From Bifidobacteriaceae bacterium (GTDB lineage Bacteria; Actinomycetota; Actinomycetes; Actinomycetales; WQXJ01): a stretch of 6,271 nt of DNA. The notes below the pieces were generated by a model. That model was not told the origin of the DNA. It worked only from the letters and a program-made list of their open reading frames with translations, and made no database searches. This document shows, piece by piece, positions 1 through 5,878 of this stretch (positions are counted from its first letter, which is position 1; every line of letters begins with the position of its first letter). Location: NCBI GenBank assembly GCA_031266115.1, contig JAISBQ010000399.1:1-6271 (forward strand), written 5' to 3'. The translations under genes were made by a program, and so were the position numbers.

Positions 1-572
1 AGCGCCGCCGCCGGCGGCGCTGCGGCCTTGAGGGCCCGGCCGGGGCGCAGGTCACACAGGTTGATCACGTGGGCCGACAGCGCGATCATCCCGGCGTCAA
101 GCCCGATCCCGGCCGCGGCGCACCACGGCGGGGCGGGCCACCGCCGCCCGACCCGCCCGCAGGCGTCCATGGTCGCCGCCGCCAGCCCACCGGCACCGAT
201 CAGGAGGATCTTTGCTGCGCCGGTCGTGACCTTTCCCCCGGCCAGAACTCGCAGATGCCCGCTCAGCCCTTTGATGTCCGTCTCGCCCGCCATGTCGTCC
301 ACCAGCCCCGCGCTTGCGGCCGCGCCGATCGCGATCAGCGGTCCTAGCACCTCGCGCGCAGGCAGTCCCGCCGCGCACACACCCGCCATGATCGCGCTGG
401 CCACGCACGGTCCCTCCCGCAGGTCGACCGTCCGGCCTCGGAAATTGGTCCGACTCCACCGTGCGGGTGCGGGCCGGCGCGGACGCCATGCCCACATCCA
501 CGCCGCAGCGACGGCACCGGCCTGCGCCCACCCCGATGAGGCCACGAGTCGGAGGGCACCGTGCCCCGTCAT
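1..572 (-). CDS. MraY/WecA-like membrane glycosyltransferase (GT4-type), 3' part missing
   Basis: This reads as an integral membrane protein of the polyprenyl-phosphate sugar-1-phosphate transferase superfamily (MraY, WecA and relatives), which moves a phospho-sugar from a nucleotide sugar onto a lipid carrier at the cytoplasmic face. Only the first 190 residues are present; the left edge cuts it. Visible landmarks are TNFRGRTVDLREGP (42-55), resembling the N-x-x-G segment after the first helix of the family, and VDDMAGETDIKGLSGH (91-106), with the paired Asp and the K-G-L-x-G-H that follow the catalytic DD of MraY. After these come GGKVTTGAAK (112-121) and HVINLCDLRPGRALK (168-182), matching the N-x-x-N-L-x-D stretch. 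Hydrophobic segments lie at about 15-28, 56-70, 76-92, 120-134 and 152-172. The ATG at 572 overlaps the mctB stop as ATGA; its own ribosome-binding site is weak, so coupled translation is likely. The family call is from residue patterns; the exact substrate is unknown, and it is clearly not a canonical MraY. Confidence 0.82.
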   Translation of the reverse strand, partial: MTGHGALRLVASSGWAQAGAVAAAWMWAWRPRRPAPARWSRTNFRGRTVDLREGPCVASAIMAGVCAAGLPAREVLGPLIAIGAAASAGLVDDMAGETDIKGLSGHLRVLAGGKVTTGAAKILLIGAGGLAAATMDACGRVGRRWPAPPWCAAAGIGLDAGMIALSAHVINLCDLRPGRALKAAAPPAAA

Positions 573-1906
573 GTCGCATCCGGGGTTGGGTCTCCGCCAC
601 CCGTACCGGCGCCGTCGGCGTCGGAAGTGGCGCCGGAGGCTCGGTCGGTGCGCCGTGGCGCGGTCAGTGGCATCCGTGGGCCGAGGAGTGAGCCCCCTGA
701 GACGCTCGCCCCCGGACCGACGTGCCCGTTCACGCCCTGCAAGTCCGCGGCCAACGCCCACACGCACGCCAATGCCAGGGCCGGGGTCGAGCTTCCGTCA
801 ACTGTGGACAGGCTCGCCTCGATCGCGCGGTCGCCACGGGCGCGCGCCAGCACGTCGACATCGACATCGGCCGGGCCCACGACCACGGCTCCCGCGGACG
901 CTCCACCGGCCGCCGCGATCAGGCTCAACACCGCCTGGTCCTCGCGTTCCCACCTCGGATCAGCCTCGTCCGCGTCACGGCGGGCGAACTCGTCCGCCAG
1001 CACGATCACCAGCGCCTCCGCCGGAGTCCCCAGGGCTTTCACATCGACCAGACCAGTCCGTTCCAATGCCTCTAGACGCTCCTCGCTCGTCGCACCGGCT
1101 ACGGTCCCAGTGATCTCTTGCGTGCCGCCGATGCCGTCACTCACCTCTCCCCCAGCGCCCAGCGCGTCTTCCTGACCTCCCGCGGCCAGGTCACCGGCCG
1201 AGGCTCCCGGATCCTCCTCGCCGCCTCCGCTGTCCCTACCTGCCTCGGCCCCAGCGCCATCTACGTGGTCAGGCTGGTCATCGATCCCGCCGACGCCCGA
1301 TCCAAACCCCTGCCCGCTCCCACCGGCGCCGGACCTCGACACAGAGCCGGTGCCATCGACCCGGCCGGCCACCACCGCGGCGACAATGGTGCTGGCCACC
1401 ACGACGTCATCGTCCCTCACGCCCACATCCGCAAGGGGGGACTCGTCCAGCGACAACGGGCCCACGGGCGGCGCCATGCCGCCGGCCTCAGCGAGCGGGC
1501 TGGCGGCGCGATGCAAATCCTGCGACCCTGCTTGCCACCAGGTCTCCTCGATGGTGAGGCGAGTGGCGATCGAGGCGCCGGCATCGCGCAACGCTTCCGC
1601 GAAGGTCGCTTCCACGCGGCCGTCGACGGATCCGACGCTGACCAGGGCAACCTGAGTATCGGGCAACATGGCGTCAACGCCGAGTGGAACCAGGGTCTCC
1701 AAGATGCCGTCGCGATACTCGCCATCGGATTCGGCCACGGCGAGTTCTTCGCGCAACGAGTCCTTCTCATCGCGTAGCGAGGTGACCTGCGCATCCAGAT
1801 TCGAGGTGATCGGATCGCGCAACGACCCGGCGCCCAGCACAATACCCACGGCCAGAGCGAGGAACACACAGATCAGCGACACCAGGTGATAGCGGAAATT
1901 GATCAT
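569..1906 (-). CDS. mctB: MctB/SteB family envelope protein (annotated as copper transporter), with Gly-rich insertion
   Basis: The 445-residue protein starts MINFRYHLVSLICVFLALAV, giving one transmembrane helix at about residues 8-28. An Asp/Glu/Arg-rich coiled coil (about 36-62) follows, then an extracytoplasmic alpha/beta domain. This is the layout of M. tuberculosis MctB (Rv1698; linked to copper resistance) and corynebacterial SteB (cell separation, partner of SteA). Conserved blocks include VALVSVGSVDGRVEATF (86-102), the segment near 274-306, and STVDGSSTPALALA...NGHVG (367-397), the last matching the family's C-terminal STVDD...GHVG end. The family is usually about 310 residues. The excess is a low-complexity insertion at about 185-272 and a disordered tail at about 403-445. 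The ATG at 1906 was chosen over an ATG seven codons upstream because it gives the family N-terminus, overlaps the steA stop as ATGA, and has GGAGG nine bases upstream. Whether it handles copper or mainly supports SteA is not decided by sequence. Confidence 0.9.
   Translation of the reverse strand: MINFRYHLVSLICVFLALAVGIVLGAGSLRDPITSNLDAQVTSLRDEKDSLREELAVAESDGEYRDGILETLVPLGVDAMLPDTQVALVSVGSVDGRVEATFAEALRDAGASIATRLTIEETWWQAGSQDLHRAASPLAEAGGMAPPVGPLSLDESPLADVGVRDDDVVVASTIVAAVVAGRVDGTGSVSRSGAGGSGQGFGSGVGGIDDQPDHVDGAGAEAGRDSGGGEEDPGASAGDLAAGGQEDALGAGGEVSDGIGGTQEITGTVAGATSEERLEALERTGLVDVKALGTPAEALVIVLADEFARRDADEADPRWEREDQAVLSLIAAAGGASAGAVVVGPADVDVDVLARARGDRAIEASLSTVDGSSTPALALACVWALAADLQGVNGHVGPGASVSGGSLLGPRMPLTAPRRTDRASGATSDADGAGTGGGDPTPDAT
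1091..1354 (-). other. Low-complexity Gly/Ala/Asp/Glu/Ser-rich insertion within mctB
   Basis: Residues about 185-272 of the MctB/SteB protein are dominated by Gly, Ala, Ser, Asp and Glu, with runs such as GAGGSGQGFGSGVGGIDD and AAGGQEDALGAGGE, and almost no large hydrophobic residues. It sits after the strand VVVASTIVAAVVAGRVDG, where the mycobacterial protein has only a short linker before the next helix. It is in frame, contains no stop, and rejoins the conserved domain at SEERLEALERTGL. I read it as an acidic disordered loop on the outer face. No DNA-level tandem repeat is obvious in it. Confidence 0.75.
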
Positions 1907-3090
1907 CCCACCAGCCCTCCAATCCACGCGACCAGGTCATCCCAGCGCGCACCCATCAATCCGAGCAGGGCCCGCCCGCCGGTGGTTGCATAGAGGGCGG
2001 CGAGCAGCGACGCCACACCCACAGCTCCGAGGGTGGCCAGTTGCACACTGCCGATCCGGCTGCGATACAGGCGAGACACCCCTTTGGCGTCGATGAGCTT
2101 CGACCCGACACGCAGACGTGTGAGGAACGTGGACGCCATCCCCGCCCTCCCCTTGTCGAGGAACTCCACCATGGTCATGTGCGTCCCGACGGCCACAATC
2201 AGCTCCGCCTCCTTGTCATCCGCGATGATGATCGCGACATCCTCGCTGGTGCCGGGCGCAGGGAACACCGTGTGGTCCAGGCCAAGCGCCTCCAGGCGGG
2301 CCGCACCGGGCGCGTGGCCGTCGCGATAGGCGTGAACCACCAGCTCTGCCCCGCACCCAAGCGCCCGATCGGAGACCGAGTCCATGTCCCCCACGATCAT
2401 CTCGGGCTTGACTCCAGCCTCGAGAAGGGCATCGGCACCCCCATCGACGCCGATGGCGACCGGCCGGTATTCGCCGATATACGGTTTGAGGACTGCGAGA
2501 TCCTCCTTATAGTTATAGCCACGCACCACAATGAGGACGTGACGGCCTTTCATTTCGGTATGAATCTGCTCGACATTCTGCGCGTCAAGGAAATCCTCGG
2601 CCTCGGCACACATAAATGCGGTCGTGTTTTCCGCGAATGCTGTCATCTCCGCTGCGAGGCCCACGCGGGAACGCTCCATTGCCGCAGCAACCGACTCGCT
2701 GCTCAGCACAGTTCCCGTAGCGACCGTCCGGCCGGCGACATCGACGGCGCCAATCGCCCGGTCAACACGCACGGTGGTGCCCTCTCGGATGGCCATGACG
2801 GCCGGTCCCAGGTTGTCCACCACGGTGATCCCCGCATTCACCACGATCTCGGGGCCAAGGTTCGGGAATCGCTCCGAGCACGACCGTGCGGCGTTCAGGA
2901 CCGCCACGGGGGCGGCCGCGACAAGAGCCTCCGCGGCCACACGGTCAAGGTCTTCATGGTCGATCACCGCGATGTCACCCGGGCGCAACCGCCCCGTCAG
3001 CCGTTTAGTGCGCACATCAACACGAGCACACCCGACCAGGAGGGGCGGCACGAAGGTGTCAAGGCGCCGCCGACGGGATGTCAGCTTCAT
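1903..3090 (-). CDS. steA: SteA: membrane-anchored thiamin-pyrophosphokinase-like cell-division/envelope protein
   Basis: The 395-residue protein is homologous to Rv1697 and corynebacterial SteA. SteA acts with SteB in septal peptidoglycan processing and daughter-cell separation. The N-terminal domain carries GCARVDVRTKRLTGRLRPGDIAVIDHEDLDR (20-50) and the signature SERFPNLGPEIVVNAGI (72-88). The second half is a thiamin-pyrophosphokinase-like fold, with IGVDGGADALLEAG (213-226), IVGDMDSVSD (232-241), APGTSEDVAIIIADD (278-292) and FLTRLRVGSKLIDAKGVS (322-339). A transmembrane helix spans about 349-368, and a short amphipathic tail follows. The start at 3090 is fixed by an in-frame TGA four codons upstream and gives the family-like MKLTSRRRR N-terminus. 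Its own Shine-Dalgarno is poor (GGGCG close to the ATG). It is the first gene after a 240-bp gap, so it probably heads a transcript with mctB and the MraY-like gene. It overlaps mctB as ATGA. Enzymatic activity as a pyrophosphokinase is not established for this family. Confidence 0.93.
   Translation of the reverse strand: MKLTSRRRRLDTFVPPLLVGCARVDVRTKRLTGRLRPGDIAVIDHEDLDRVAAEALVAAAPVAVLNAARSCSERFPNLGPEIVVNAGITVVDNLGPAVMAIREGTTVRVDRAIGAVDVAGRTVATGTVLSSESVAAAMERSRVGLAAEMTAFAENTTAFMCAEAEDFLDAQNVEQIHTEMKGRHVLIVVRGYNYKEDLAVLKPYIGEYRPVAIGVDGGADALLEAGVKPEMIVGDMDSVSDRALGCGAELVVHAYRDGHAPGAARLEALGLDHTVFPAPGTSEDVAIIIADDKEAELIVAVGTHMTMVEFLDKGRAGMASTFLTRLRVGSKLIDAKGVSRLYRSRIGSVQLATLGAVGVASLLAALYATTGGRALLGLMGARWDDLVAWIGGLVG
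1916..1920 (-). promoter_or_regulatory. Ribosome-binding site deciding the mctB start
   Basis: The minus strand reads GGAGG here, nine bases before the ATG at 1906. It lies within the last codons of steA. It supports 1906 rather than the upstream in-frame ATG at 1927, which would precede this site. Confidence 0.75.
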
Positions 3091-3169
3091 TGACGCCCAT
3101 CATTCCACCGTTCGCCTTCATCCGTCGCGATTGGGAGACATGACCGTAAATTCGCCGATTCTCGGCCAC
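3059..3169 (-). CDS. Candidate 36-residue leader reading frame overlapping the steA start
   Basis: A GTG at 3169 follows AAAGGGAGGGGAGC, a strong purine-rich Shine-Dalgarno with five bases between GGGAGG and the GTG. It opens a 36-codon frame that begins MAENRRIYGHVSQSRRMKAN and ends with TGA at 3059-3061, 32 bases inside steA in another frame. No protein family is recognised; the product is short, basic in its first half, and has no membrane segment. Ribosomes translating it would pass over the weak steA start, so it could modulate steA expression. It could equally be a chance frame in GC-rich DNA. Nothing but the ribosome-binding site and position supports it. Confidence 0.3.
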   Translation of the reverse strand: MAENRRIYGHVSQSRRMKANGGMMGVNEADIPSAAP

Positions 3170-3174
3170 GCTCC

Positions 3175-3180
3175 CCTCCC
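3175..3180 (-). promoter_or_regulatory. Strong Shine-Dalgarno-like site upstream of steA, not positioned for steA
   Basis: The minus strand reads GGGAGG here, within AAAGGGAGGGGAGC. It lies 84 bases upstream of the steA ATG, too far to serve it directly, but five bases before a GTG that opens a short frame. It is the best ribosome-binding sequence in the gap. Confidence 0.4.
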
Positions 3181-3211
3181 TTTGGGCGCCGACGCGACAT
3201 CCACGCTCAGT

Positions 3212-3244
3212 GCGCACCGACCCCGGCTAGGTCTCGGGTCGCGC
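3212..3244. other. Imperfect GC-rich hairpin in the recN-steA gap
   Basis: GCGC (3212-3215) pairs with GCGC (3241-3244). After a three-base bulge, GACCC (3219-3223) pairs with GGGTC (3236-3240), leaving a 12-base loop. It lies about 90 bases past the recN stop. No T-tract follows on the minus strand, so it is not a standard intrinsic terminator, though GC-rich actinobacteria often use hairpins without T-tracts. It may be chance structure in GC-rich DNA. Confidence 0.25.
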
Positions 3245-3263
3245 TGCTGCCCTTCCTTGCCCC

Positions 3264-3348
3264 GCGTGGCCCAGCTACCCTGCCGACCATACCTCAGGTG
3301 CCGTGTCGGCCCTATCTCACGCTGTGTGGCCTACCTACCCTGTCGGCC
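3264..3348. repeat. Imperfect direct repeat, period 60 bp, spanning the recN 3' end
   Basis: Positions 3264-3288 and 3324-3348 align at 20 of 25 bases at an exact 60-bp offset; the shared core is GTGGCCYASCTACCCTGYCG. A second pair, 3281-3296 and 3304-3319, aligns at 12 of 16 bases (minus strand TGAGGTATGGTCGGCA and TGAGATAGGGCCGACA). The octamer TGYCGRCC therefore occurs three times (3281, 3304, 3341). The last copy covers the final recN codons and its stop. It may be a degenerate duplication or a cluster of protein-binding sites. Confidence 0.5.
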
Positions 3349-5031
3349 GAGGGCGAGCAGTTCCCGCGCGTGGGCGCGCGCTGACGCCGAACTTTCCTGG
3401 CCTGCGAGCATCCGGGCGAGTTCCCGCTCCCGATCCGCACCCGAGACACTGGCGACACTGGTGAGGGTGGAGGCGGCGGCATCGTCGGAGCGCTTGTCGA
3501 GAACGATGTGCCGGTCGGCGAACGCCGCGACCTGTGCGAGGTGGGTGACCACCACCACCTGCGCGTGGGAGGCAACCCGCGCCAACCGGCGGCCCACCTC
3601 GATGGCCGCCCGCCCGCCGATTCCGGCGTCCACCTCGTCGAATACCAACGTCTCGTCCGTGCTCCCGCGGGCAGCGGCCAGCGCCACCTCGACCGCCAGC
3701 ATCACGCGCGACAGCTCACCCCCCGAGGCCGATCTGCCGAGCGGCCGGGCGGGGGCACCGGGATGGGCGGCGAGGGAGAACACCACCTCGTCGCCGCCAT
3801 GGGGACCCAGATCGGTCGCCGCCACCTCAATGTCCACCCGCGCACCGGGCATGGCCAATCCCGCCAGTTCGCCGTTGATCGCGCCGGCCAACGCCTTTGT
3901 CGCCGCCCGCCGACCAGCGCCCACGCGCTCCGCGGCCGCACCCAGCTCCTCCATGGCGGTGGTCAACTGGCGCGACAGGTCAGCGATCCGCTCGTCACCG
4001 GCATCAAGATCGGTCAAGCGTTCCGCGGCAAAGCGGGCCCACTCAAGGACGTCCGCCACGCTCGCCCCATACTTGCGCAACAGCGAACGCACCTGGGCGC
4101 GCCGGGCATGCAGGGCCTCCAGCGTGGCCGGATCGGAGTCCAGCTCGTGGAGGTAGGCGCCCAACTCCTCGGCGATGTCCCCCACCTGGTACTCCGCCTC
4201 GCGCAACCGTGCCGCCAATTCTCCGATCAGACCATCGCGCTGCGCCGCGGCTTCCAGACCGCGCCGGGCGGATGCGACCAGGACGGCGGCACCCGGCGGG
4301 GCCGCCGCGTCGTCGCCGCCGGCCAACGCGCCATGGGCCTGGGCAGCCACGACGCGCAATTCCTCGACATGGGTGAGCCGTTCGATCCGGGCGTCGAGTT
4401 CGGCGTCCTCCCCCACCTGGGGGGCAACCCGCTCGATCTCAGCAACCGCCTGGGTCAACGCCTCCGCCTCGCGGACCGCCTCCGCGCCCTGACCTCGCAA
4501 TCGCTCAAGATGCGCCCGCAACTCACCCACCCGCTCGTACACCTCACGGTAGGTCGCCAACGCCGCCGCGTGATCGGCCCCGGCATAGGCATCGACGACG
4601 TCGCGCTGCTGTGCGCCGGTCCGCAAGCGAAGCTGATCCGCCTGTCCATGGACGGTCACCAGCGGTGCGACAATCCGTGTCAGCACTCCGGCGGGGACTG
4701 ATGCGCCACCCAGCAACGCGCGGGAGCGGGACTCGGCGATCGACCTGCCCACCATCAGGTCGCCATCGTCCACCAAGGCACCCGAATCCTGAGCTTCAGC
4801 CAGCGCTGGATGGCCCGGGGGAAGCCGGACAACACCTTCCACGAGCCCGCGCGGCGCTCCAGCGCGGATCAACGACGGATCGGCCTTGCCACCCCGCAGC
4901 AGTCCCAGCGCCGTGAGCAGCATGGTCTTGCCGGCCCCGGTCTCCCCGGTGATCACGGACAGACCAGGCGCCAAGTCCAGGTGAGCCTCCTCAATCACCC
5001 CAAGGTCTCGCAGGGTCAGCTCAGCCAGCAT
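3331..5031 (-). CDS. recN: DNA repair ATPase RecN
   Basis: RecN is a cytoplasmic SMC-like protein that acts early in recombinational repair of DNA double-strand breaks. The 566-residue product has the full set of parts. Walker A is GETGAGKT (29-36), with the family opening LRDLGVIEEAHLDLAPG just before it. VHGQADQLRL (127-136) matches the RecN motif after the N-terminal lobe. Long Arg/Glu/Ala-rich coiled-coil arms (about 155-230 and 255-380) follow. The ABC signature is SASGGELSRVM (434-444), Walker B is TLVFDEVDAGIGG (461-473), and the switch His is in VVVVTHLAQVAAFADRH (492-508). Length is normal for the family. The ATG at 5031 was chosen over the in-frame ATG at 5112 because it gives the standard N-terminus and has GGAGG and GGTGGGG upstream. 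It overlaps the nadK end by 11 bases. No SOS-type operator is seen next to it, so any damage control must act further upstream or internally. Confidence 0.97.
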   Translation of the reverse strand: MLAELTLRDLGVIEEAHLDLAPGLSVITGETGAGKTMLLTALGLLRGGKADPSLIRAGAPRGLVEGVVRLPPGHPALAEAQDSGALVDDGDLMVGRSIAESRSRALLGGASVPAGVLTRIVAPLVTVHGQADQLRLRTGAQQRDVVDAYAGADHAAALATYREVYERVGELRAHLERLRGQGAEAVREAEALTQAVAEIERVAPQVGEDAELDARIERLTHVEELRVVAAQAHGALAGGDDAAAPPGAAVLVASARRGLEAAAQRDGLIGELAARLREAEYQVGDIAEELGAYLHELDSDPATLEALHARRAQVRSLLRKYGASVADVLEWARFAAERLTDLDAGDERIADLSRQLTTAMEELGAAAERVGAGRRAATKALAGAINGELAGLAMPGARVDIEVAATDLGPHGGDEVVFSLAAHPGAPARPLGRSASGGELSRVMLAVEVALAAARGSTDETLVFDEVDAGIGGRAAIEVGRRLARVASHAQVVVVTHLAQVAAFADRHIVLDKRSDDAAASTLTSVASVSGADRERELARMLAGQESSASARAHARELLALGRQGR

Positions 5032-5878
5032 CGGCCCCACCGCCTCCGCCGGTGCGCCATCCCGCCACAGGGAGCGAGAACTTGTGCACCAACCGGTGCA
5101 CAAACGGTCCATCTCCGAACCGCACCAGCTGCACCGGTTCGGCCGACTGCCGGACCTCCGCCCGCCCCCCCGCCTCGACCGTCAACCGTCGCCGCGCGTC
5201 GAAGGACACCACCCCTGACGTGCGCGAATACGACTGAACCTCCACGCTTACTACCGTGGTGGGAGAGACCACCATGGGCCGGGCGAACAACGCATGTGCC
5301 GCGATGGGCACTACCAGCAACGCGGCGACATCCGGCCACACCACCGGACCGCCCGCCGAGAACGCGTGACCCGTGGAGCCCGTGGGCGTGGCCAACACGA
5401 CCCCGTCGCATCCGAAAGTCGACAGGGGTAGGCCATCCAGCAGCACCATGACCTCCAGCATGTGCTGGGGCAGCGCCTTTTCCACCGTCACCTCGTTCAG
5501 TGCCCAACTCGTGGCCTCCTGACCGTCTGGGTTGGTCACCATGGCACTGACGGTGGCGCGGGCCTCGACTCGGTAATCGCCCGCCGCGATCCGCGCTATG
5601 GCACGCGCCACGTCCTCCGGCTCGGTGGCTGTCAGGAAGCCCATCTGCCCCACGTTGACGCCGAGCAGCGGAATCTCCCGCCCGCGCACGGCCTCAGCCG
5701 CCCTGAGTAGGGTCCCATCTCCGCCGAGTGCGATCGCCACATCGAACGAGCCGCCATCGTCCTGATCTTCAGGCACGGCCTCCCAGCCGTGATCACCGAA
5801 TATCTCAGTCGCGTGATCCGCCAGTTTGCCCGCGCGCGGCTTATGTGTGTGGGCGATCACCAACGCTCGCCCTTTCAC
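5021..5878 (-). CDS. nadK: NAD kinase
   Basis: This cytoplasmic enzyme phosphorylates NAD to NADP, using ATP or, in many actinobacteria, polyphosphate as well. The 285-residue protein has the catalytic GGDGT motif (52-56), NVGQMGFLT (75-83), the substrate-binding Asn-Glu in ALNEVTVEK (126-134), and the glycine-rich block GCDGVVLATPTGSTG (156-170) followed by HAFSAGGP (171-178). The stretch PIAAHALFARPMVVSP (191-206) and the end FSLPVAGW (267-274) match mycobacterial NadK closely. Odd points are Gly-His where most relatives have Ala-Tyr in the GSTAY motif, and a poly-Gly C-terminal tail that overlaps the recN ribosome-binding site. The GTG start at 5878 overlaps the tlyA stop as GTGA and has GGAGG seven bases upstream, so translation is probably coupled to tlyA. 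Confidence 0.97.
   Translation of the reverse strand: MKGRALVIAHTHKPRAGKLADHATEIFGDHGWEAVPEDQDDGGSFDVAIALGGDGTLLRAAEAVRGREIPLLGVNVGQMGFLTATEPEDVARAIARIAAGDYRVEARATVSAMVTNPDGQEATSWALNEVTVEKALPQHMLEVMVLLDGLPLSTFGCDGVVLATPTGSTGHAFSAGGPVVWPDVAALLVVPIAAHALFARPMVVSPTTVVSVEVQSYSRTSGVVSFDARRRLTVEAGGRAEVRQSAEPVQLVRFGDGPFVHRLVHKFSLPVAGWRTGGGGGADAG
5035..5047 (-). promoter_or_regulatory. Ribosome-binding region deciding the recN start, inside nadK
   Basis: The minus strand reads GGAGGCGGTGGGG, ending three bases before the recN ATG at 5031. GGAGG alone lies 11 bases upstream. It also encodes part of the glycine run at the NadK C-terminus. It supports 5031 over the ATG at 5112. Confidence 0.65.

Larger units (their letters stand above)
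3091..3330 (-). promoter_or_regulatory. 240-bp recN-steA gap, likely holding the steA promoter
   Basis: This is the only sizeable gap in the window; all other junctions overlap. It separates the tlyA-nadK-recN module from the steA-mctB-MraY-like module, so it is the natural place for a promoter. I cannot identify convincing -35/-10 hexamers: TATGGT near 3285-3290 and TACGGT near 3143-3148 on the minus strand fit a -10 loosely but lack a -35 partner. It contains repeats next to recN, an imperfect hairpin, and a short candidate reading frame. No tRNA or riboswitch was recognised. Confidence 0.45.

Noticed and set aside
97..600. Minus-strand open frame of 167 codons over the left end
   Set aside because: Its Arg/Gly-rich translation has no family features, while another minus-strand frame in the same place gives a clear MraY-like membrane protein with an ATGA link to mctB.
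28..1113. Long plus-strand open frame of about 360 codons
   Set aside because: Composition is Arg/Pro/Ser-rich with no family resemblance. It lies antisense to mctB and the MraY-like gene, both of which show conserved motifs. It is a GC-rich shadow.
1907..1927. N-terminal extension of MctB by seven residues
   Set aside because: It would place the ribosome-binding GGAGG inside the coding sequence, and the family begins just before the hydrophobic helix at the ATG at 1906.
3154..3166. Short inverted repeat GCCGA-TTC-TCGGC in the recN-steA gap
   Set aside because: A five-base stem with a three-base loop is expected by chance in DNA this rich in GC, and no T-tract follows.
3143..3290. Possible -10 hexamers TATGGT and TACGGT upstream of steA
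   Set aside because: Neither has a recognisable -35 at the right spacing, so I did not list a specific promoter.
2041..4156. Long plus-strand open frames opposite steA and recN
   Set aside because: They are antisense to genes with clear motifs, and their translations are low-complexity His/Arg/Pro or Ser/Ala/Arg-rich with no recognisable domain.
5032..5112. N-terminal extension of RecN by 27 residues from the ATG at 5112
   Set aside because: The extension has no RecN similarity and would lie deep within nadK; the ATG at 5031 gives the standard N-terminus with ribosome-binding sequence.
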